Positions 52,501 to 61,359 of a DNA stretch of 64,000 nucleotides are shown here, one piece after another; the stretch's first letter is position 1; the number at the start of each line of letters is the position of its first letter. The notes under the pieces were generated by a model. It was not told where the DNA came from. It saw nothing but the letters and a program-made list of their open reading frames with translations, and made no database searches. A program made the translations under genes and the position numbers. Source of the stretch: Sphaerotilus sp. (GTDB lineage Bacteria > Pseudomonadota > Gammaproteobacteria > Burkholderiales > Burkholderiaceae_C). The DNA lies in NCBI GenBank assembly GCA_013299055.1, contig JAAFKB010000006.1:1-64000 (forward strand), given 5' to 3'.

Positions 52501-55466
52501 TGGAGTTGCTCCCAGCCCGAACGGCCAGAGCCCTGTGCAGCGCCGGCCTCCCGGATCTTCAGGAGCGTGCCGTTCGAGAGGTTGATCAGCTTGTCGTCCA
52601 GCGCCCGGTTCTTCGCCCGGATGAAGCGCGGCGCAGACGGGATGGCCCCGGCCCGTACGCCCGACACGTACGCCTTCTCCGACTGGTGGGTGAGCAGATC
52701 GCCGGAGTCGACGTTGCCGTCGGCGTTGGTGTCGATGGCGGCGGCGGCGGGGCGGTTGCCGGTGATGGCATCGACCTCCATCACCCAGCCGTCGCCGCCG
52801 TAGGTGCAGGCCACCGTGCTGGGCACCATGGTGGAGACGACCACCTTGCCCGCGCGCACCGCCGTCTGCGTGACGATCCGCTCGCCCGAGGTCGGCAGGT
52901 TCAGCACCCAGCCCCGCCGGGTGGACAGGAAATCGGTGCGGGCGATGGTGTTGTCGCCCGTGTAGGTCGGGGTGGAGGATCCGACGGCGTGGGTCGTGAA
53001 GCGGTAGGTGCGTCCGTCCGGGCCGACCGTGGTGCCCAGGACCGCCTGGGTGGTGAGCTGGCTGGCGGTGACACTGGCGCCCTTGTCCCAGATGCCATAG
53101 AGGGCCTGGCTGGCGCCGGCCGCGTTGTCGCCGGTGGCGAGGTAGCGGCCGGTGCCGAAGCTGACCAGGTAGCCCCCGCCGGGATGCGCCGTCACGTCCA
53201 GCCGGGCCGAGACCGTCTGGCCGGTCGCCGTGGTGAAGAGCGGTGCGGGCTGGGTGGTGCTGCCATAGGCGACTTTCCACTCGGCCGCGTTGGTGGAGGA
53301 CAGGTCGAACTTCCAGATGTTGCCGGCCAGGTCGCCCGCGTAGACGGTGTCGGCCACGCCGTTGTTGGCGCTGCTGACCGCCACCACGCCGGACAGCCCG
53401 TTGACGCTGGTGCTGCTGCCCGCCAGGGTGTCCAGCCGCGTGACCGCCCCGGTCTCGATGTCCACCAGCATCAGCACCGCGCGGCCGTTGCTGCTGTTGT
53501 AGCCGTTGCCGACGATGGCCATCCAGCGGCCGTTCTTCATGCGTGCGATCAGCGGCTGCTGGAGCTGGTGGCCCATGTCGGCGTCGCTGCTGCCGATCTC
53601 CCAGCGGACCACGCTGGCGGCCTGGGCCTCGGTGAACTTGCTCGGGTCGGTCATGTCCAGCGCGAACAGGCCCTTGGCCCCCGCCCCCAGGCCGCTGACC
53701 AGGACGGTGTGCCAGGCACCGCCGTAGTAGACATCCCGCGCCACGGGCGAGCCGTCCACGCTGTACGTGTGGCTGTAGGTGGACTCGGTCAGCGCCGCGA
53801 GCTGGCCAGCGACCATCGAGGGCACGTAGGCGAAGACCTCGTTGCCGGTGGTCGAATCGAAGACGTGCAGCATCCCGTCGTTGGCGCCCACCGCCACCAG
53901 CGGCGTCATGGCCGCCCGAGCGGCGCGGTAGGTGGTGTAGGCGGCGGCCTCGGTGGCATCGCGCACGTACTGGTCGCCGCCCTTCACGTAGGCAGGGGCG
54001 GAGTTGATGATGTCGCCCAGCACCGTGACCGGGCGGTTGCGGAACGTTGACGCGCCGCAGGTGGTGCAGTGGCGCGCCTCCCGCGAGGTGTCGCCGCGCA
54101 GATAGGCCAGGCGCTGCGCCCCGTAGGCATCGACCACCCCGGCGCTGTTGCGGCTCAAGGCGGCCACCAGGCTGGCGTCCGGCTCGGTCGCGCCCGGTGC
54201 GGCCGCATTGGCCGGCCAGCGCAACGGCACGCCCCGTGCACCAAGCGCCGCCGACGCCTTGTACGTGAAGATCCTGCGGCCCGTGTTCCAGTGCTGGGTG
54301 TTGAGCTGCACGGAGGCGTCCCAGCGCGGCGTCGTCTGCGGCGCGCCGGAGCTGTCCAGCCGGTAGGCCAGCAACTGCCCGGACCAGTCGCCCGAGTTGA
54401 ACCGGCTCTGGTAGACCTCCGAGCCCGTGTTCCAGGCGCCGGAGTTCATCGCCACCGCGCTGCCGGCGCTGGTGCGCGCGGCGATGTCGTTGACGATGCG
54501 GGAGAACGCCGTGTTCACGGCCGCACGGTCTGCAGCCAGGCTGGCCTGGCCGGTGCCCCCGAGCTGCGCCATGCGGTGCATCGCCGCGACAGAAGTCGGT
54601 GTCGTGGCGACATCCCCCAGGCCGATGACGTAGGTCTGCACGTCGTAGGTGCCGTTGATGGCGGGGTTGTTGGTCACGGTGGTGCTGCGCAGGGCCGTGA
54701 TCTGGTCGAACACGTCGCGTGATGCCTGCCCGAAGATCCAGATGCCGTCTTCTTGCTTGTTGCGGGTGTCGGCGGTGCTGTAGACGCCGCCGTCGGCCCG
54801 GATGGTCGGGTCGCCATCGGTGGCCAGCACCACGAAGTTGCGCTGGCAGGTCTTGTCGGTGATCGGGGAGAGGTGCCCGGTCAGCGTGTTGGCGTAGTAC
54901 TGCGCGGCCGTGCGGATCGCCCCCGGCAGCGGTGTGCCGACCGAGGCGTTCTTCAGCTCGGTCGAGGCCAGCGAGGCGGTCTCGGGGGCCATCAGTGTCA
55001 TGAGCCGCTGGTAGTGGAGGGTCGAGTTGTCCTGCACGGCCTGCAGGATCGTGCCGGCGCCGTTCGCCTTGTTGCTGTAGTAGTGCGTCGGCAGACCCTG
55101 CGACGCCGACGACTGGAGCACGATCGGCGCATTCACGGCGAAGGTCGCCAGGCCCCAGCGGAACGTGTTCTGGTAGGCCGTGATGTTCTGGCGCAGCACC
55201 TCGCGGGCGACGTTGCCGCGGGTGTTGGGATCGGCCAGGCTGGTGGTGCCGAGGCCGGTGGTGAGCAGGAACTCCATCGACGGCGAGTTGTCGTAGAGCA
55301 CCAGCAGATTGGGCTTGACGGAGGACGCCAGGTACAGCGGCGTCTGCGCGAAGTTGATCGTCTGGGCGGCGGCGGGTCCGGGCAACATCGTCAGCCACAC
55401 GGCCGATGCCAACGCCACGCCACAGCGAACACCCGAAGGCCGAGAGGGAATGCGGAGGTCGTTCAT
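52497..55466 (-). CDS. pilY1: Type IV pilus tip adhesin/mechanosensor PilY1
   Basis: The 989-residue protein has a signal peptide (ending near GPAAAQT). A von Willebrand A-like N-terminal region begins LLVLYDNSPSMEF, with a D-x-S-x-S MIDAS-like site. A PilC/PilY beta-propeller region follows (about 480-960; VGANDGMLHVFDSTTGNEVFAYVP, GLGAGAKGLFALD, YAGDLAGNIWKFDL). A calcium-loop motif DTNADGNVDSGD sits near residue 910. PilY1 sits at the pilus tip, helps extension, adhesion and surface sensing in Pseudomonas, and is regulated there by AlgR. It overlaps pilX and pilE. Confidence 0.92.
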   Translation of the reverse strand: MNDLRIPSRPSGVRCGVALASAVWLTMLPGPAAAQTINFAQTPLYLASSVKPNLLVLYDNSPSMEFLLTTGLGTTSLADPNTRGNVAREVLRQNITAYQNTFRWGLATFAVNAPIVLQSSASQGLPTHYYSNKANGAGTILQAVQDNSTLHYQRLMTLMAPETASLASTELKNASVGTPLPGAIRTAAQYYANTLTGHLSPITDKTCQRNFVVLATDGDPTIRADGGVYSTADTRNKQEDGIWIFGQASRDVFDQITALRSTTVTNNPAINGTYDVQTYVIGLGDVATTPTSVAAMHRMAQLGGTGQASLAADRAAVNTAFSRIVNDIAARTSAGSAVAMNSGAWNTGSEVYQSRFNSGDWSGQLLAYRLDSSGAPQTTPRWDASVQLNTQHWNTGRRIFTYKASAALGARGVPLRWPANAAAPGATEPDASLVAALSRNSAGVVDAYGAQRLAYLRGDTSREARHCTTCGASTFRNRPVTVLGDIINSAPAYVKGGDQYVRDATEAAAYTTYRAARAAMTPLVAVGANDGMLHVFDSTTGNEVFAYVPSMVAGQLAALTESTYSHTYSVDGSPVARDVYYGGAWHTVLVSGLGAGAKGLFALDMTDPSKFTEAQAASVVRWEIGSSDADMGHQLQQPLIARMKNGRWMAIVGNGYNSSNGRAVLMLVDIETGAVTRLDTLAGSSTSVNGLSGVVAVSSANNGVADTVYAGDLAGNIWKFDLSSTNAAEWKVAYGSTTQPAPLFTTATGQTVSARLDVTAHPGGGYLVSFGTGRYLATGDNAAGASQALYGIWDKGASVTASQLTTQAVLGTTVGPDGRTYRFTTHAVGSSTPTYTGDNTIARTDFLSTRRGWVLNLPTSGERIVTQTAVRAGKVVVSTMVPSTVACTYGGDGWVMEVDAITGNRPAAAAIDTNADGNVDSGDLLTHQSEKAYVSGVRAGAIPSAPRFIRAKNRALDDKLINLSNGTLLKIREAGAAQGSGRSGWEQLQ

Positions 55467-56023
55467 CGCTTGATGTAGGTGGACTGCAGGACCACGACAG
55501 TGGAGGCACGCAGGCCAGTGGCCCGCACGCTGATGCGAAACGCCTGCGCGGCGTCCGCGTCGCTGTTGCCGAGGCTGGCGGACTGGCCCGACACAGGGGG
55601 CAGCACGGGCAGCAGCTCGACGATGTAGCGCGGGGGTGCCGCCACGTCAGGCAGCCCGGTGGCGCCCGTGGCACTCCCATAGGTGCGGCTCTTGCCGGCC
55701 GACGCCCCCCAGTCGATCGACTTCCACAGCGGCTCCGAGGTGGGGCTGGCCGAGGTCATCGACGGCGGCAGGCACAGCCCCCCCGTGCAGGTGGCCACGA
55801 ACGCCGACGCCACGGTGAGGTTGGCCTCGATGTCCGCCTCGGCGTCGCGCAGCGCGGCCTCGGCGGCCTGCAGGGCGATGTTGCGGTCGCGGGCGTTGCC
55901 GGCCATGCGCTCCTGCACCAGGCTGGAGTTCATGCCGGCCAGCGCCAGCGACACCAGCACCACCATCATCATGAGGATGGTGATGAGCGAGAAGCCGGCG
56001 TCCCGGTGGTGTGTCATCGGCAT
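55463..56023 (-). CDS. pilX: Type IV pilus minor pilin PilX
   Basis: The 186-residue protein has a prepilin helix DAGFSLITILMMMVVLVSLA with Thr instead of Glu at +5, as in PilX/GspK-like tip components. The segment NSSLVQERMAGNARDRNIALQAAEAALRDAE is a clear PilX signature. The start ATG at 56023 or 56017 cannot be separated; the former has GGA eight bases upstream. It overlaps pilY1 (ATGA) and follows pilW by 10 bases. Confidence 0.85.
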   Translation of the reverse strand: MPMTHHRDAGFSLITILMMMVVLVSLALAGMNSSLVQERMAGNARDRNIALQAAEAALRDAEADIEANLTVASAFVATCTGGLCLPPSMTSASPTSEPLWKSIDWGASAGKSRTYGSATGATGLPDVAAPPRYIVELLPVLPPVSGQSASLGNSDADAAQAFRISVRATGLRASTVVVLQSTYIKR

Positions 56024-56033
56024 GGCGGTCCGT

Positions 56034-57092
56034 TCAGCGCAGCGCATTGCGGACCTGCACCACCGTCGACACCACCGTGCGCAGGCGCCGGTCGGCGGGC
56101 GTGGTGGCGGTGCCGGCGAAGGTGTAGGGCTGGTGGCTGCTGGTGATGTTGTCTTCCGTGCTGGCCATGAGCAGCTCGGTGCGGACGGCCATGACCTGGG
56201 TCCAGTCGGCGACATCCTGGGGCGCCACGTAGGCATCGGCGGCGCCGTCGCCATTGCTGTCCAGCCCCAGCGTGACCTGGAAGCGTTCGACCCCCGTCAC
56301 CAGCTCCTGCGGCCGGCCGGATGTGCCGTCATAGGCCGGCGTGGTGTAGGACCACAGCGCCGACTGGCCCGTCTTGCCGGTGCGTGCGCTGGGCGCCAGG
56401 TAGTAGGTGATGGTGGCGAGCCGGTGGACCACCGCGTCCTGCAGGAAGGCCCGGCCCAGGCTGTTGTCGCTGACGCCGGGGGTGGCGGTGACACTGGCGC
56501 TGTGCTCGATCGAACCATCCAGTCCGGGGCGGTTGTTGGTCGCCTGGAACACGGCCGCTCCGACGCAGTCCGACACCAGCAGCAGGTCGTGCGCCGTGAT
56601 GCGGCCCGTGGGCGTGACGCTGAGCGCGGCGGTGGGGCTGGCCATCTCGGCGGTGAGCGCCCAGCCGGGGCCGACGGTGCGGCGCACGGTCAGCACATCA
56701 CCCAGGCGGCTGGGGGCCGGGGCCGGATTCAGTGCCGGGCTGGAGATCGACGCATCCAGCGCCGGCGTCCAGACCGCGCCGTTGTAGCGCGAGGCCCAGA
56801 GGCCGGCCGAGAAGTTGTGGAGAAACCCGGTCGGCGTGTTCAGCAGGTTGGCGATCGGTGTGCCGGTGCCCACGCCGCGACAGCCACGGAAGCCCGACAT
56901 GCGCAGATCGGCCGCCACCGTGTCGATGGCAAAGCGCGCGCTTTCCTGCAGCCGCGCGACGTGGTTCTGGGCCTGGAAGGTGCTCTTGCTGCCCAGGAAG
57001 ATCATGCCCATGACGCCCACGAGGAACAGCCCCAGCGCCAGCGCCACCAGCAGCTCGACCAGCGAGACCCCATGCACCCGGCGTGTCGTCAT
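56034..57092 (-). CDS. pilW: Type IV pilus minor pilin PilW
   Basis: The 352-residue minor pilin has HG|VSLVELLVALALGLFLVGV with Glu +5, then LQESARFAIDTVAADLRMSGFRGC, a PilW hallmark. A DSNGDGAAD loop that could bind calcium is present in the C-terminal half, followed by VMAVRTELLMAST. Its start overlaps the pilV stop (ATGA). Confidence 0.88.
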   Translation of the reverse strand: MTTRRVHGVSLVELLVALALGLFLVGVMGMIFLGSKSTFQAQNHVARLQESARFAIDTVAADLRMSGFRGCRGVGTGTPIANLLNTPTGFLHNFSAGLWASRYNGAVWTPALDASISSPALNPAPAPSRLGDVLTVRRTVGPGWALTAEMASPTAALSVTPTGRITAHDLLLVSDCVGAAVFQATNNRPGLDGSIEHSASVTATPGVSDNSLGRAFLQDAVVHRLATITYYLAPSARTGKTGQSALWSYTTPAYDGTSGRPQELVTGVERFQVTLGLDSNGDGAADAYVAPQDVADWTQVMAVRTELLMASTEDNITSSHQPYTFAGTATTPADRRLRTVVSTVVQVRNALR

Positions 57093-57589
57093 GGCCGCAC
57101 CACGTTGACGAAGCGGGCCGGCTTGCCCCGCTCGCTCCAGAACACCTTGATCGCGATCTGGGTGCCGGTGCCATCGCAGGCGGGCGCGGTGGCGGTGCCG
57201 TCGTTGGCGTCGCTGTCCAGGCAGATCACGCCAGAGCCACCCGGCAGGTTCTCTGGCCGCGCCAGGGCCGTGCGCCATTCCGCGAAGTCGCGAGCGGCCA
57301 TCTGGGCAGTCGTGCAGACATTGGTCAGCGTGCAGGCGGCCGGGTTCGCCGGCGTGACGAGGTTGTTGTAGAGCCCGGCCGCGACGCCGGGGGCGTTGGC
57401 GCGCACGCGGTCGGCGGCCTCGTAGGCGAACACCGTGGCCTTGCTGCGCCACATCGCGCTCGCATTGGTGGACAACCCGCGCAGCTGCAGCGCCGCGTAG
57501 CCCAGCGCCGCGATCGCCAGGATCACGACCGAGACCAGCACCTCGATGAGCGCGAAGCCCCGGACGACACGAACGGGTTTCACGCGCAT
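57089..57589 (-). CDS. pilV: Type IV pilus minor pilin PilV
   Basis: The 166-residue protein has RG|FALIEVLVSVVILAIAALGY with Glu +5 and LRGLSTNASAMWRSKATVFAYEAADRVRAN, characteristic of PilV. Cysteines in the C-terminal part may form disulfides. The start overlaps fimT by 10 bases and the stop overlaps pilW. Confidence 0.88.
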   Translation of the reverse strand: MRVKPVRVVRGFALIEVLVSVVILAIAALGYAALQLRGLSTNASAMWRSKATVFAYEAADRVRANAPGVAAGLYNNLVTPANPAACTLTNVCTTAQMAARDFAEWRTALARPENLPGGSGVICLDSDANDGTATAPACDGTGTQIAIKVFWSERGKPARFVNVVRP

Positions 57590-58089
57590 GAGGTGATCCT
57601 CCCCACGTCCGCCAGACCGCTCGGAGGCACCGAGATTTCCACGCCATCGGGCAGCCCGGTGCTGGGGCAGAGCACGAAGGTCACGGTCGCCGCCGGCGTG
57701 AGGTAGCCGATCGCGGAGAACTGGAGCGGCGCGCCCTTCAGCTTCAGCGTGCTGGGCAGCGCCGCGTAGCGGCGGATCACGGTGTCGCCGCTCTCGACGG
57801 TGCCATTGCTGTTGCGGTCCAGGTACAGGCTCCAGCCCTTGGCGTATTCATTGCCGGTGACACCGCCTTCGGCCGGCACCACCAGCACTGGCAGTCCCGC
57901 GCGGGCGGCTTCGGTGCGGGCCAGCGCCAGCGAGGACACCAGATCCGACGACAGCGCCGCCAGCCGGTTGCGGGCGGAGAAGGCCGTCAAGCCGGGAATC
58001 GCGAACTGCGCCAGGATGCCCAGCACCGCCACCACGACCATCAGCTCGACCAACGTGAAGCCACGCAGGACGGCGGGCGCAGCAGACAT
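57580..58089 (-). CDS. fimT: FimT/FimU-like minor pilin (GspH type)
   Basis: The 169-residue protein has RG|FTLVELMVVVAVLGILAQFA with Glu +5. The GspH-like head is LAALSSDLVSSLALARTEAARAGLPV. DRNSNGTVESGD resembles a calcium loop and is also common in this family. It leads the minor-pilin operon. I chose the ATG at 58089; an upstream ATG at 58119 would add ten proline-rich residues. It is divergent from the VWA gene across 209 bases with no clear promoter. Confidence 0.87.
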   Translation of the reverse strand: MSAAPAVLRGFTLVELMVVVAVLGILAQFAIPGLTAFSARNRLAALSSDLVSSLALARTEAARAGLPVLVVPAEGGVTGNEYAKGWSLYLDRNSNGTVESGDTVIRRYAALPSTLKLKGAPLQFSAIGYLTPAATVTFVLCPSTGLPDGVEISVPPSGLADVGRITSCA

Positions 58090-58298
58090 CTTCAGCGGTA
58101 AGGGAGGAGGCAGCAGCATCGGGCGATCAGGGCCTTGGTGGGCGGAAGTGATGCTGAATGTAAGCAGATCTCCCCGCTGGCAGCACCCGATGAACAAGCC
58201 CAAGCACGCGCTATTCAGCCCGGGCCGAGCCCGAATCGCACAGGGTGGCCTAGACTGGCGGTCCCGCCATGGCGGCCCTGCGTCCGGAGACTCCCACC

Positions 58299-59480
58299 AT
58301 GCTGATCGACTTCTTCTACACCCTGCGCGCCGCCAAGCTGCCGGTCTCGGTGCCCGAGTTCCTGACGTTGCTGCAGGCGCTGCGTGCGGGCGTGATCGAC
58401 GGCGACGGTGGCCCCTCGGTGGACAAGTTCTACTACCTCGCCCGCACGGCGCTGGTGAAGGACGAGGCGCAGTTCGACAAGTTCGACCGCGCCTTCGCGG
58501 CGTATTTCAAGGGCGTGGAGATGCTGACCGACTTCACGCAGGAGGTGCCGCTGGACTGGCTGCGCAAGACGCTGGAGGTGGAACTCAGCGCCGAGGAGCG
58601 GGCCAGGATCGAGAAGATGGGCTGGGACGAGCTGATGGAGACGCTGAAAAAACGTTTCGAGGAGCAGAAGGAACGCCATGCCGGCGGCTCGAAATGGATC
58701 GGCACCGGCGGCACCAGCCCCTTCGGTCACGGCGGCCACAACCCGCAGGGCATCCGCATCGGTGGTGCCAGCAAGAACAAGAGCGCGGTGAAGGTCTGGG
58801 AGCAGCGCGCCTACCGTGACTACGACGACAACCTGGAACTGGGCACGCGCAACATCAAGGTCGCGCTGCGCCGTCTGCGCCGCTTCGCCCGCGAAGGCGC
58901 CGCGGAAGAGCTGGACCTGGACGACACCATCCACTGCACCGCGGCCAATGCCGGCCTGCTCGACATCAAGCTGGTCCCGGAGCGCCACAACAAGGTCAAG
59001 GTGCTGCTGCTGATGGACGTGGGCGGCACGATGGACGAGCACATCCACCGCGTGGAAGAACTCTTCAGCGCCGCCAAGACCGAGTTCAAGCACCTGGAGT
59101 TCTACTACTTCCACAACTGCGTCTACGACTTCGTGTGGAAGAACAACCGCCGCCGCCACGCCGAGAAGTTCCCGACCTGGGACATCCTGCGCAAGTACAA
59201 CAAGGACTGGAAGCTGATCTTCGTCGGCGACGCGACGATGAGCCCCTACGAGATCGTGCAGCGCGGCGGCAGCGTCGAGTACCACAACGAGGAGGCTGGC
59301 GCCGAATGGCTGCAGCGCCTGACCCACGCCTTCCCGAAGTTCGCCTGGATCAACCCGGAGCCGCCGGGGGTGTGGGAGTACCGCCAGAGCATCGCCATGG
59401 TCCAGCAGCTCATGTCCCAGCGCATGTACCCGCTGTCGCTGGCTGGATTGGAGCAGGCGATGCGGCTGCTGTCCAAGTGA
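58299..59480 (+). CDS. VWA (CoxE-like) domain protein
   Basis: The 393-residue protein has an N-terminal helical region that starts FFYTLRAAKLPVSVPEFL and a C-terminal von Willebrand A domain with LLLMDVGGTMDEH (MIDAS-like D-x-G-x-T). YYFHNCVYDFVWKN, TWDILRKYNKDWKLIFVGDATMSPYE and PRFxWLNPEP-like FAWINPEPPG are typical. These are conserved in the proteins that pair with MoxR AAA+ ATPases. CCGGAGA lies before the start at 58299. The partner ATPase is at 50285, not adjacent. Its stop overlaps the GTG start of tamA. Confidence 0.9.
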   Translation: MLIDFFYTLRAAKLPVSVPEFLTLLQALRAGVIDGDGGPSVDKFYYLARTALVKDEAQFDKFDRAFAAYFKGVEMLTDFTQEVPLDWLRKTLEVELSAEERARIEKMGWDELMETLKKRFEEQKERHAGGSKWIGTGGTSPFGHGGHNPQGIRIGGASKNKSAVKVWEQRAYRDYDDNLELGTRNIKVALRRLRRFAREGAAEELDLDDTIHCTAANAGLLDIKLVPERHNKVKVLLLMDVGGTMDEHIHRVEELFSAAKTEFKHLEFYYFHNCVYDFVWKNNRRRHAEKFPTWDILRKYNKDWKLIFVGDATMSPYEIVQRGGSVEYHNEEAGAEWLQRLTHAFPKFAWINPEPPGVWEYRQSIAMVQQLMSQRMYPLSLAGLEQAMRLLSK

Positions 59481-61345
59481 GGAGGGTGTCCCTGCAAGCG
59501 GTGGCCTGGCTGCTGGCCTGCCTGCTGCCGACGGTGCCGGTGGCAGCAGAGGCACAGGCGCCCCCGACCGACCTCCCCAGCGCCGCCACACCGTCCCAGG
59601 ATGACGAGGCCGATGCCCGCGAAGTCACCTGGACGCTCGACATCGACGCCCCGCCACCGCACAAGGCGCTGCTGGCGCGCTACCTGGACCTCTCGCGCTA
59701 CCTCGCCTCGCCCGACACGGCACGTGTGCCCCGCAGCGAGCTGATGCGGCTGCGCCAGGCCGCACCCGCCCAGGCCCGCACCCTGCTGGAAACCGAGGGC
59801 CATTTCAACGCACGGGTCAGCACCCTCGCCCGGGACGACGGCCAGGTCATCGCCTTGACGCTGCGGGTCGATCCGGGGCCGGTGGCGCGGGTGACACGGG
59901 CGCGACTGGAGTTCGAGGGGCCGCTGTCGGTGGCGGCCGAGCAGGGTGACGCCGAGGCCGCCGCGCTCGTGGCACGCCTGCGCACCCGCTGGTCCATGCC
60001 CATCGGCGAGGAGTTCACGCAGGACCGCTGGAGCAGCGCCAAAGGTGCCGTGCTGGCCCTGCTGCGCGCCGAGGGCTACGCCACGGCCACCTGGAGCGGC
60101 AGCGTGGCGCAGGTGCGTGCCGTGGACGACGGCGCCGCGCTGTTCCTGGTCGCCGACAGCGGGCCGCTCTACCGCTTCGGTACCGTGCAGATCACCGGGC
60201 TGGACCACGTCGACGCCGACACGGTGCGGGCGCTGCAGACCTTCACCACGGGCGAGCCGCTGCGCGAGCAGGCCCTGCTCGACTACCAGGACCGGCTGGT
60301 CAAGTCCGCCCTGTTCGACAACGTCACCCTCGACATGGAACCCGACCCGGCCCGGGCGGGCGCCATGCCGGTGGTGGTGCAGGTGCGCGAGCGGTCGCTG
60401 CAGCAGGCCACGCTCGGGCTGGGCGTGTCCGACAACACCGGCCCGCGCATCACGCTCGAACACCTGCACCAACGCTTCTTCGGCTGGCCGTGGCAGGCCA
60501 GGAGCAAGCTGCAGCTCGGCCGCACCGACCAGCAAGCGTCGATCGACCTGACCTCGCATCCCCTGCCCGGCCCCTACCGCGACCTGGTGTCCGCCTCGTT
60601 CGGCCAGACCGAGGCGAGCGGCCTGACCGTCACCCAGCAGCGCGCCCGGCTCGGCCGCAGCAAGGACGACCAGCGGCTGGAGCGGCTGTACTACGTCGAG
60701 TGGCAACGCTCGCGCGCCCGCAGCCAGGACACCGGCCTGACCGTGGACGACACCTCCGCGGTGAGCGGCAACTACCAGTGGATCTGGCGCCAGCTCGACC
60801 ACCCGCTGCTGCCCACCCAGGGCCTGAGCCTGTCGCTGGACACCGCGCTGGGCCGCTCCTACGCCACGGCCCAGCGCGGCGGCGTCTTCGGCCGGCTGCA
60901 CGGACGCCTCACCCACTACGCCACGCTGGGCCAGAGCTGGTACGCCACCAGCCGCCTGCAGCTCGGGCAGGTGGTGGCGCCCGGCGATGTGGCCGTGCCC
61001 TACACGCTGCTGTTCCGCACCGGCGGCGACGACTCGGTGCGCGGCTACGCCTACCAGAGCCTCGGCCCGGTCAACGCCGCCGGCACGGCGGTCGGCGGGC
61101 GCGTCGTGGCGGTGGGCAGCGTGGAGCTGGCACGGCCGATCGTGCGGACGATGCCGGCGCTGTGGGGCGCGGTGTTCGCCGATGCGGGCGACACCGGAGC
61201 GGACTGGAAGGCGCTGCAGCCTGCGCTGGGCTACGGCGTCGGCCTGCGCTGGCGCAGCCCCGTCGGCGCACTGCGGCTGGACCTGGCCTACGGGCAGCGG
61301 GTCCGCCAGGTGCGGCTGCACTTCAGCGTGGGCATCACCTTCTGA
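59477..61345 (+). CDS. tamA: Outer-membrane assembly factor TamA (Omp85 family)
   Basis: The 622-residue protein has a signal peptide (VAWLLACLLPTVPVAAEA), three POTRA-like regions in the first 280 residues, and a 16-strand-type barrel. Visible Omp85 features are LFRTGGDDSVRGYAYQSLGP, with the conserved VRGY/F, and the terminal strand RQVRLHFSVGITF with C-terminal Phe. TamA and TamB together insert autotransporters or move lipids between membranes. Start is GTG at 59477, coupled to the VWA stop (GTGA). A GTG at 59486 would have no usable ribosome-binding site spacing. Confidence 0.9.
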   Translation: MRRVSLQAVAWLLACLLPTVPVAAEAQAPPTDLPSAATPSQDDEADAREVTWTLDIDAPPPHKALLARYLDLSRYLASPDTARVPRSELMRLRQAAPAQARTLLETEGHFNARVSTLARDDGQVIALTLRVDPGPVARVTRARLEFEGPLSVAAEQGDAEAAALVARLRTRWSMPIGEEFTQDRWSSAKGAVLALLRAEGYATATWSGSVAQVRAVDDGAALFLVADSGPLYRFGTVQITGLDHVDADTVRALQTFTTGEPLREQALLDYQDRLVKSALFDNVTLDMEPDPARAGAMPVVVQVRERSLQQATLGLGVSDNTGPRITLEHLHQRFFGWPWQARSKLQLGRTDQQASIDLTSHPLPGPYRDLVSASFGQTEASGLTVTQQRARLGRSKDDQRLERLYYVEWQRSRARSQDTGLTVDDTSAVSGNYQWIWRQLDHPLLPTQGLSLSLDTALGRSYATAQRGGVFGRLHGRLTHYATLGQSWYATSRLQLGQVVAPGDVAVPYTLLFRTGGDDSVRGYAYQSLGPVNAAGTAVGGRVVAVGSVELARPIVRTMPALWGAVFADAGDTGADWKALQPALGYGVGLRWRSPVGALRLDLAYGQRVRQVRLHFSVGITF

Positions 61346-61359
61346 GGCCCGCACCGCGC

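Noticed and set aside
55467-55680. N-terminal extension of minus-strand open frames near pilY1
   Set aside because: It reads out of frame through pilX and pilY1; only the part from the PilE ATG is a real protein.
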